Of a DNA stretch of 34,416 nucleotides, positions 19,123 through 25,071 are shown piece after piece. Source of the DNA: Verrucomicrobiia bacterium (GTDB taxonomy: Bacteria > Verrucomicrobiota > Verrucomicrobiia > Limisphaerales > UBA11358); contig JARLJW010000072.1 in the NCBI GenBank assembly GCA_031290985.1, positions 1-34,416 on the forward strand, written 5' to 3'. How positions within the stretch are numbered: position 1 is the stretch's first letter; each line of letters starts with the position of its first letter. The translations under genes were made by a program, and so were the position numbers. Under the pieces are notes generated by a model. It had not been told where the DNA came from, searched no databases, and saw only the letters and a program-made list of their open reading frames with translations.

Positions 19123-19583
19123 GCGTGGCAAAAATCCATATTTTGCTGGTTGAGGATAATCCTGACCACGCCGAGCTGTTGCGGCGTGATTTGGAACATT
19201 TCCCCGTGCCGACGCACGTCCATCACGTTGAGGATGGCGAGGCCGCCGTGGACTATGTCTTTGGGCGCGCCCCTTTTTCCAACCGGGCGCAGTTCCCCCT
19301 GCCGGATGTCATCCTGCTGGATCTCCGGCTGCCGCGCCTGGACGGCATGGAAGTCCTGAGCCTGGTGAAGAATAATCCGGCGACCCGCAAGGTGCCGGTG
19401 ATCGTGCTGACCACGTCCGATGCGGAGCGGGACGTTGCGGCGGCCATCGCCGGGCACGCGGACGGGTTTCTGACCAAGCCGGCGGACAGCCTGTTGTTGC
19501 TCCAGACCTTGGTCGACCTGGGATTGGGTCCGGTGCCGGCGGCGGACCGGCGGAACCCCGCCCCGAAGGCGGCCCGCGCATGA
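19119..19583 (+). CDS. Single-domain response regulator, Rcp1-like
   Basis: The protein has 154 residues and is a stand-alone receiver. It has an acidic pair in [12 protein letters not shown], phosphoacceptor D68 in [11 protein letters not shown], the conserved switch in VLTTSD, and Lys in LTKPAD. The insertion [12 protein letters not shown] before strand 3 is characteristic of Rcp1-type regulators that serve phytochrome-like kinases such as the one just upstream. There is no output domain, so it acts as a phosphate shuttle or by protein contact. It has a clear ribosome site (GGGAGG) 9 nt before the ATG. Its ATG overlaps the upstream stop and its own stop overlaps the next ATG, so expression of the three genes is coupled. 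Confidence 0.95.
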   Translation: MSVAKIHILLVEDNPDHAELLRRDLEHFPVPTHVHHVEDGEAAVDYVFGRAPFSNRAQFPLPDVILLDLRLPRLDGMEVLSLVKNNPATRKVPVIVLTTSDAERDVAAAIAGHADGFLTKPADSLLLLQTLVDLGLGPVPAADRRNPAPKAARA

Positions 19584-21976
19584 AACGCATCCTGCTCATC
19601 GAGGACGAGGCCGACCACGCGGAATTGATCGGGCGGGCGCTGCAAGGGGCGCCTTCGGATTACGAGATTCTTCATGCCCGCAACCTCGCCGCCGCCCGGG
19701 AGATGCTGGTGCTGGCGGTGCCCGACCTGGCGCTGGTTGATTACCGGCTGCCCGACGGGCGCGGCGATGAATTTGTGGTGTCGGCGGCCGGGCGTTTCCC
19801 GGTGATCCTGCTCACGGCCTTTGGCAACGAGCGCACCGCCGTGGAGGCCATCAAGGCCGGCGCGCTGGACTACGTGGTCAAATCCCCCGAGATGTTCGCC
19901 GACATGACGCACCTCGTTCAGCGCTCGTTGCGCGAATGGGAGAACATCAACGAACGGAAACATGCCGAGGCGCGGCTGGAGGGGATCAACCGCCTGCTGT
20001 CCACCATGGGGCCGGATTTCACCGAGAACGCCCAGCGCCTCACGGAGCTGCTCGCCCGCGAGACGGACGCCCGGATGGTTTTCTTCGCCTCCAGCCGGGG
20101 GCGGAAGCTGGTCACGATTTCCGGCTGGCGCATCGCGGAATCCCTGCCGGCGTGCGGCGCGTGCCAGTGCGCGGCGTGCCGAAAAATTTTGGACTATGCC
20201 GCCGGCCATTATCAGGAGGTCGCCCAGGCCAAGCTGGATCCGGACCTGAGCCGGTTGAACATCACCCCCGGGGAACACCACACCTTTGTCGGCAAGATCG
20301 TCAGCCGCCAGCAGGAACCGGTGGGCGTCATCTGCCTGTTTTTTGACCGGCCGTACCAGCCCAGCGAGGCGGACCGCCGCCTGATGAGCATCCTGGCCTC
20401 GGCGCTCGGCGCGGAGGAAAACCGCAAGCGCACGGATGATGAACTGCGCGCGATGGACGGCCGCTACCGCCAGATCATCCAGACCGCGAACGAGGGCATC
20501 TGGGTGACCGATGAGATGGATCACCTGACCTTCGTGAACCGCCGGCTGGCGGATTTGCTCGGCTATGAGGAGGAGGAGCTGCTGCGGCAGCCCGTGCGGA
20601 ATTTCATCGAGCCGGCGGACGTGACGGACCACGATTTCAAGGTGCAGCTTGGCCGGCGCGGCCAGTTCTGCCAGTTCGAACGCCGGCTCCGCCGGAAGGA
20701 CGGCTCCGAACTGCTGGCCTGGGTTTCCGGGTCGCCGCTGTTTGACGACATCGGGCATTATCGCGGCTCGTTCGCCATGCTCACGGACCTGACCGAGCGC
20801 CGCCAGTTGGAATCGCAACTGCGCCAGGCGCAGAAGCTGGATTCCGTCGGCCAGCTTGCCGGCGGCGTGGCGCATGATTTCAACAACATCCTCGCGGCGA
20901 TCATGATGCACCTCAGCCTGCTGCACCAGAACCCGAACCTCGACGAGGAAACCACGGAGGCGCTCAAGGAACTCGAATCCGAGGCCAAGCGCGCGGCGAA
21001 CCTCACGCGCCAGTTGCTCATGTTCAGCCGCCGCTCCGTGATGCAAATGCGCGTGATGGACGTGAACGAGGTCGTCCGCAACCTGTTCAAGATGCTGCGC
21101 CGCCTCCTGGGCGAACACATCGCCATCCGGTTTGACGAGGACAAGACCCTGCCGTCCGTGGAAGGCGACACCGGGATGCTCGAACAAGTCCTGCTGAACC
21201 TCGCCGTGAACGCGCGCGATGCCATGCCCAAGGGCGGCAACCTGGTCATCGCCACCTGCTTGCAGGAGATTGATGCCGAGGGCGCCAAGCATAATTCCGA
21301 CCGCCGCGTCGGCAGTTTTGTGCGCCTCACCGTGGCCGACAACGGCGTGGGCATGGACGACGCCATCATCAAGCGCATCTTCGAGCCCTTTTTCACCACC
21401 AAGGAGATTGGCAAAGGCACCGGCCTGGGCCTGCCCACCGCCTACGGCATCATCAAACAGCATTCCGGCTGGGTGGAGGTGGAGAGCCGTCCGGGCGAGG
21501 GCAGCACATTCCATGTATTTTTGCCGGCCAAGCTGGACGGCCGGCGCGCCGATGAATTGCACACCACGCCCCTGCCGCTGTTGCGCGGGCACGGCACGCT
21601 GCTGCTGGTGGAGGATGAGGACATCGTCCGCCGCCCGATTGGCATCTACCTGCGCAAGCTCGGCTACCACGTCCTCGAGGCGGCCAACGGCAACCAGGCC
21701 CTCGCGCTCTGGCAGCAGCACCGCGACCAGATCGACCTCCTCTACACCGACATGGTGATGCCCGAGGGCGTCACCGGCCTGGAACTGGCGGAAAAGTTGC
21801 GGGCGGAGAAATCCTCGCTGCAGATCATCATCTCCAGCGGCTACAGCACGGAATTCAGCGCGCATGGCGTGACCACCGACGCGGGCTTCATCTACCTGCC
21901 CAAGCCCAGCTCCTCCAACGTCATCGCCTCCACCGTGCGCACCTGCATGGAGCAGAAGAACCCGGTGAAGAGCTGA
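19580..21976 (+). CDS. Hybrid histidine kinase, REC-GAF-PAS-HisKA-HATPase-REC
   Basis: The cytoplasmic protein has 798 residues. The N-terminal receiver has D54 (LVDYRLPDG). A GAF-like domain (about 130-280) contains a four-cysteine cluster, [13 protein letters not shown] follows (about 290-410), then DHp with H432 (VAHDFNN), ATPase with NARDAM, FEPFFTT and GTGLGL, and a C-terminal receiver with D724 (YTDMVMP). The core is a close paralogue of the kinase at 1337, sharing [15 protein letters not shown] and NLTRQLL-FSR. As the third gene of an ATGA-coupled operon, its N-terminal receiver could take phosphate from the upstream kinase or from the Rcp1-like protein, giving a two-stage relay. That is inference from context. 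Confidence 0.95.
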   Translation: MKRILLIEDEADHAELIGRALQGAPSDYEILHARNLAAAREMLVLAVPDLALVDYRLPDGRGDEFVVSAAGRFPVILLTAFGNERTAVEAIKAGALDYVVKSPEMFADMTHLVQRSLREWENINERKHAEARLEGINRLLSTMGPDFTENAQRLTELLARETDARMVFFASSRGRKLVTISGWRIAESLPACGACQCAACRKILDYAAGHYQEVAQAKLDPDLSRLNITPGEHHTFVGKIVSRQQEPVGVICLFFDRPYQPSEADRRLMSILASALGAEENRKRTDDELRAMDGRYRQIIQTANEGIWVTDEMDHLTFVNRRLADLLGYEEEELLRQPVRNFIEPADVTDHDFKVQLGRRGQFCQFERRLRRKDGSELLAWVSGSPLFDDIGHYRGSFAMLTDLTERRQLESQLRQAQKLDSVGQLAGGVAHDFNNILAAIMMHLSLLHQNPNLDEETTEALKELESEAKRAANLTRQLLMFSRRSVMQMRVMDVNEVVRNLFKMLRRLLGEHIAIRFDEDKTLPSVEGDTGMLEQVLLNLAVNARDAMPKGGNLVIATCLQEIDAEGAKHNSDRRVGSFVRLTVADNGVGMDDAIIKRIFEPFFTTKEIGKGTGLGLPTAYGIIKQHSGWVEVESRPGEGSTFHVFLPAKLDGRRADELHTTPLPLLRGHGTLLLVEDEDIVRRPIGIYLRKLGYHVLEAANGNQALALWQQHRDQIDLLYTDMVMPEGVTGLELAEKLRAEKSSLQIIISSGYSTEFSAHGVTTDAGFIYLPKPSSSNVIASTVRTCMEQKNPVKS

Positions 21977-22045
21977 TTGCCTTCCGGCAAGTGGCTATTT
22001 GCCAGCCTCCCGATTTTCTTCGACTGGTCTTTCTTGGCCTCGGAG

Positions 22046-22064
22046 CGCGGGCGGCTCGCCCGCG
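22046..22064 (+). terminator. GC hairpin after the kinase operon
   Basis: CGCGGGCG-GCT-CGCCCGCG is a perfect 8-bp stem with a 3-nt loop, 70 nt beyond the last kinase gene. It has no T tract, so it may be a REP-like palindrome rather than an intrinsic terminator. Confidence 0.45.
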
Positions 22065-22099
22065 TGGTCATTGCGTGAATCATTTTCACCCCATTTCCC

Positions 22100-22163
22100 A
22101 TCCGTTTTGATCTGTGTTTATCCGTGATTTAAAAACTGGAAGTTTGATTTACCTTGATTCCAT
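22100..22163 (+). repeat. Decamer array (ATCYGTGTTT type) followed by A/T-rich motif
   Basis: Three 10-nt units, ATCCGTTTTG, ATCTGTGTTT and ATCCGTGATT, run at 22100-22129. TAAAAACTGG follows, then two further decamer-spaced TTGATT motifs (22144-22163). The plan of three decamers next to an A/T-rich block is the same as in the elements at 24211, 24436 and 24559. The stretch is non-coding. Confidence 0.6.
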
Positions 22164-22272
22164 CGAATTCCAGCCGCTTCCGAAGTGCCGATCGTTCTCG
22201 TTCTCCGCACGGGAGTGCCATCACGCTGCGATGTGAACGTTGGCAGCAAACCAGCTATAGCGCTTGGCAAAG

Positions 22273-22485
22273 TTATTTGGGAACGCGCTCACACCCCTCA
22301 AAGAGTTCATTCCAACTGCAATGCAAGACCCCTTTCAGCTGAGCTAAAATCGGTAGTGTCGGAAAATTATCCCCGGCCTCAAGGTTTTGAATGTAGCGTG
22401 CTGACACTTCCATCTTTTCCGCAACCCGCTCCTGCGTCAGCCCTTTCTGTTTTCTTAACTTGGCAAGATTCCTCCCGAACCGCAT
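22273..22485 (-). CDS. Small XRE-family transcriptional regulator
   Basis: The protein has 70 residues, starting MRFGRNLAKLRKQKGLTQERVAEKM. The HTH spans about 3-58, with the recognition helix around VSARYIQNLEAG and the usual PTLPILAQL ending. An upstream ATG at 22593 would add 36 residues with no homology, so 22485 is preferred. It is divergent from the restriction-like remnant, whose ATG is at 22617, with the shared promoter in the 131 bp between. This arrangement is common for controller proteins of restriction-modification loci, so it may have regulated the now broken neighbour. Confidence 0.82.
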   Translation of the reverse strand: MRFGRNLAKLRKQKGLTQERVAEKMEVSARYIQNLEAGDNFPTLPILAQLKGVLHCSWNELFEGCERVPK

Positions 22486-22616
22486 TCGATGCGGACAGGA
22501 TTTTTCTTTGCAGACAGGCACTCTTGAATCTTCGCCAATCCTCCAGTTGCTGAACACGAGGCAATGCCTCGTGTTTTTCCGTGCAGTCGGCATCTGCTTT
22601 TTGCATCATCGCGGCT

Positions 22617-23271
22617 ATGCCGACGACGCTTGTTGAAATCTTCCGGGACAGCGAAACGCACCACCGTCTTTCGCTCTTTGATCTGCCAGACCTTAAAGCC
22701 ATCGAGGCCATGCTGTTTGAGAAAAATGGCAAGCCCTACGTCAAATGCCTCGCCACAGATAAAGACCGCCCCGCTAAACCGGAGGAAATTATCCGGCAGC
22801 TCTGGATTCACAAACTGATCAATCAATATGGCTATCCAAAATCCCGCATCACCGCTGAGTGGCCGGTGAATGCAGGTACGGAAGTCAAAAGGGCCGACAT
22901 TGTGGTTTTTGATAAAGAGCGTGCCACAGTGCCTTTCATCATCGTGGAGTTGAAGAAGCCGAAGCTGAAAGATGGCAAGGATCAGCTCAAATCCTACTGC
23001 AATTGGACGGGTGCGCCGGTCGGCGTTTGGTCAAACGGAGAGCAGTATTCTTTTTACAACCGCAAAGACCCTAATTATTTCAACGACCTTACCGATGCGC
23101 CTGCCCTTCTTGCTGCCTGACGACACGACAATCAAAAAGGTAAAATCACAAATCACCGCCGCCCGTGCGGCTCGCAGCGAAGCTCATGCTTTGCTGGAAA
23201 AAGCCAAGCAAGCCGTGGAGATCGCCATTGAAAAGGATGAAGGCACTGCGCTCGCCTACCTCTCATCCTGA
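22617..23271 (+). pseudogene. Internally deleted restriction-modification gene (HSDR_N part plus C-terminal tail)
   Basis: The first frame (22617-23120, 167 residues) is an HSDR_N-type domain with a PD-(D/E)xK nuclease core: D in RADIVVF, then IIVELKKPK (E-x-K) and DQLKSYCNW. Full-length relatives continue into an N6-adenine methylase and end in a helical tail. Here the frame ends soon after NYFNDLTD. A second frame, in use by about 23094-23271, carries such a tail: LPDDTTIKKVKSQITAARAA, then LLEKAKQAVEIAIEKDEGTA. So the central methylase region has been lost and the join is out of frame. The 167-residue nuclease-like part could still be made. The start at 22617 fits the family. Confidence 0.72.
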
Positions 23272-23503
23272 CCTTCTTCCCGAGGGAGAGGGGATATAAA
23301 ATAGGTGACGCAAATCGGAACTTGGAAACCGGCGACCAACTAGGCGTTGGTGGGTGTTGCGCGCTTGCGGCGCTTGTGAATTTTCGGGGCGTTGTCCTTC
23401 AGCCTGTCTGAAATGGCAGGGACGAGGGTGGAACCCCACCATCGCAGTGCCACCCGAAAATGGGGAAGCGGAGGCGCGGACATCGCAGCGCAATGCCCTA
23501 CCT

Positions 23504-23666
23504 TTGATGGGAAAAGTTAGAGCCTCCTGACCTCGGCGGCTACGGGGGGCGGAATGAAATCGCAATGTGGTCGCAATAAATCGCAATCTATTCGCAATGA
23601 AGGATTTTTGGGGCGGGGTAGAATGGGGCCACGAATGACGAAGCACGAATGTCGAATGCAGAATGA
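23504..23666 (+). repeat. Direct repeat, copy 1, with TCGCAAT units and five heptamers
   Basis: The copy opens with GGGAAAAGTTAGAGCC and an imperfect AGCC...GGCT hairpin. Four units of 10-11 nt beginning TCGCAAT follow (23560-23603), then a G-rich spacer, then five 7-nt units of CGAATGA type (23632-23666). The second copy is at 23826-23984. Confidence 0.8.
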
Positions 23667-23825
23667 CGCGGCGAGATTGCCGGTGGCGGTTGCAGGTCGG
23701 CCGCTGCGGCTGGTCCCTGTCTCCCGACACAAGTGCAGGCCGCACTGGCAGCGCGACAAACGCCCCCTTCGAGGACGATTGTTCCAACAACAGTTGGTTG
23801 ATGATTGGCTCGAAAATGGGTCCCA

Positions 23826-23984
23826 GATTGAAGGGAAAAGTCAGAGCCTCCTGATGTCGGCGGCTACGAGATCGGTCGGAATGAAGTCGGTATCTATTCG
23901 GAATCTATTCGGAATGAAGGAATTCGTGGAAGAGGGTAGAATGGGGGCACGAATGACGAATGTTGAATGTCGAATGACGAATGG
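23826..23984 (+). repeat. Direct repeat, copy 2, with TCGGAAT units and five heptamers
   Basis: The layout matches copy 1, about 320 bp downstream. It has the AGCC...GGCT hairpin, four 11-nt units (23876-23920), a spacer, then five CGAATGA-type heptamers (23950-23984). All four 11-nt units here begin TCGG, where those of copy 1 begin TCGC. Confidence 0.8.
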
Positions 23985-24210
23985 ACCGATGCGAGGTTGT
24001 GTTCAGTGTTCCGTGTCAAGGGTTCAGGAAGAAGCACGAGGGGCAGGGCGTGGGGCTCGGGGACGGATCAGGCCCCTCTCTTCGGTTCTCTCCCCGTTGG
24101 GCGGGGCGAGAAAGGATACACGGTGTCGCGGATTATTCGGGCGCTCCGGCGCTTGTGGACGAGGACTTGCAGTCTGCGGGCGGAAGTGTGAGCCGCGCCG
24201 GCAGGCTTTA

Positions 24211-24290
24211 TCCGCCGAAATCCGCCGAAATCCGACCATAGAATTTTTAAAACTACTTGCATAGGGCCACCAGCCGCACGGGCCATCATG
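24211..24290 (-). repeat. Decamer element E1
   Basis: Read on the minus strand, a GC-rich palindromic motif (GTGCGGCTGGTGGCC, also at 517 and 846) is followed by GTTTTAAAAATTC and then about three 10-nt units ending at 24211. On the plus strand these are TCCGCCGAAA twice, then TCCGACCATA. It shares the plan of E2 and E3. Confidence 0.65.
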
Positions 24291-24309
24291 AATTAGGCAT
24301 TGATCATAG

Positions 24310-24365
24310 GACGGGCTTTCAGCCCTCGCTTTGGTGGGGGCGCGTTTTCTGGGGTGTTGCCCCAG
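24310..24365. repeat. Pair of REP-like hairpins
   Basis: GGGCT-TTC-AGCCC (24313-24325) and CTGGGG-TGTTG-CCCCAG (24349-24365) are perfect short hairpins. Similar strings are, from memory, dispersed widely between genes in Verrucomicrobiota and Planctomycetota. They are non-coding. Confidence 0.6.
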
Positions 24366-24435
24366 GCTGGGATGGGTGCGGGCCGTTGGTCCTCGCTGAG
24401 TCCGATTCCGGACGGGGACTTTGCAGCCGGCCACA

Positions 24436-24520
24436 ATGCAAGGTCTTGGGAATCAAGGTCCGTTGGGCTTTGTTGGGCTTTGTTGGACCTTTGAATTTTT
24501 TAAAAAGTCCGATGCCGGAC
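24436..24520 (-). repeat. Decamer element E2
   Basis: A conserved block (ATGCAAGGTCTTGGG, 24436-24450) is followed by three decamers of GTTGGGCTTT type (24462-24491), then GAATTTTTTAAAA (24493-24505) and a GC-rich flank with GCCGGAC. The same blocks recur 123 bp downstream in E3, but with a different decamer. Confidence 0.7.
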
Positions 24521-24558
24521 TGGCAATTAGCGTACGGGTCCGAGCCGGACGGGCAACC

Positions 24559-24640
24559 ATGCAAGGCCTTGGGCATCAAGGTTCGTAAAGCTTGGTAAAG
24601 CTTCGTAAAGCCCTAGAATTAAAAAATTACTGGCGTAGAC
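24559..24640 (-). repeat. Decamer element E3
   Basis: The conserved block (ATGCAAGGCCTTGGG) is followed by three decamers, TTCGTAAAGC, TTGGTAAAGC and TTCGTAAAGC (24582-24611), then GAATTAAAAAATTA (24616-24629). It lies 30-40 nt before the four-helix-bundle gene. Confidence 0.7.
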
Positions 24641-24645
24641 GGAAG

Positions 24646-24659
24646 AAAGGCTAAAGGCT
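24646..24659 (+). repeat. Left heptamer arm upstream of the four-helix-bundle gene
   Basis: Two exact 7-nt units AAAGGCT are followed by AAATAAA, just before the ATG at 24670. They are the reverse complement of the TTTAGCC-type units that end the gene. Confidence 0.75.
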
Positions 24660-24669
24660 AAATAAAAAC

Positions 24670-25068
24670 ATGAGCAATCGACCAAAAGATTTGAAGGCAC
24701 GAACCAAGGAGTTTGTGTTGCGGGTGATCCGCATGTATTCCGGCCTGCCGAAAAACGACACGGTGGCACAAGTGCCTGGCAAGCAGGTGTTGCGTTCCGG
24801 CACATCGGTCGGCGCAAACGATCGCGAGGCGTCACGTGGCCGGTCAAAAGCCGAATTCATCGCCAAGACTGGTGATTGCCTCAAGGAAATTGAGGAAACC
24901 GAGTATTGGTTGGGATTGCTGGTGGATAGTGGTTGCGTGCTGGCGGCGAACATGGCCGGTCTGCTCGATGAAACCCGCCAACTGATCGCCATTTTCGCAA
25001 CCATCAACAAAAACGCCAAAGGCTACTTTCAGCATTTAGCCTTCAGCCTTCAGCAGTTAGCCTTTTAA
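24670..25068 (+). CDS. Four-helix-bundle protein (23S-intervening-sequence / bAvd-like family)
   Basis: The protein has 132 residues and is nearly all helical, with the family hallmark RSGTSVGANDREA at about 42-54 and helices around 6-24, 53-88, 92-112 and 113-130. The family (IPR012657-type S23 proteins) shares its fold with Avd, the basic accessory protein that binds the reverse transcriptase in diversity-generating retroelements. The function of stand-alone members is unknown. It begins at ATG 24670. The last 14 residues (YFQHLAFSLQQLAF) are encoded by six 7-nt repeats, so the C-terminus has a 7-residue period that would extend the last helix. Matching inverted heptamers precede the gene. 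The next gene starts 3 nt after its stop. No reverse transcriptase or 23S rRNA gene is nearby. Confidence 0.9.
   Translation: MSNRPKDLKARTKEFVLRVIRMYSGLPKNDTVAQVPGKQVLRSGTSVGANDREASRGRSKAEFIAKTGDCLKEIEETEYWLGLLVDSGCVLAANMAGLLDETRQLIAIFATINKNAKGYFQHLAFSLQQLAF
25027..25068 (+). repeat. Right heptamer arm inside the 3' end of the four-helix-bundle gene
   Basis: There are six consecutive 7-nt units. The first five have the form nnTYAGC (TTTCAGC, ATTTAGC, CTTCAGC twice, AGTTAGC), and the last, CTTTTAA, ends exactly on the TAA stop. The arm is an inverted partner of the arm at 24646-24659. Confidence 0.85.
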
Positions 25069-25071
25069 AAG

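Larger units (their letters stand above)
23272..24645. other. 1.37-kb non-coding mosaic of repeats and palindromes
   Basis: No convincing gene lies in this stretch. The open frames of up to 236 codons are frame-inconsistent and composed of repeat DNA. It contains two copies of a ~160-bp direct repeat ending in heptamers, three elements that combine a decamer array with an A/T-rich block, and REP-like hairpins at 24313-24325 and 24349-24365. It begins with a CCGAGGGAGAGGGG-type motif seen in many intergenic regions. Confidence 0.75.

Noticed and set aside
19253..21865. 870-codon minus-strand frame opposite the second hybrid kinase
   Set aside because: It is an antisense shadow produced by high third-position GC. 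The plus-strand frame has complete kinase motifs and coupled overlaps.
23554..24264. 236-codon plus-strand frame in the repeat mosaic
   Set aside because: It runs through both direct repeats and heptamers, shows no domain, and its codons follow the repeat period rather than coding use.
24646..25068. Diversity-generating retroelement
   Set aside because: Only an Avd-like fold protein is present. There is no reverse transcriptase and no template/variable repeat pair with adenine-specific changes in the window, so the link is kept as a hypothesis only.
24670..25068. Calling the four-helix-bundle gene a ribosomal protein S23 or an rRNA intervening sequence
   Set aside because: No 23S rRNA sequence surrounds it. 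The S23 name reflects family history, not function here.
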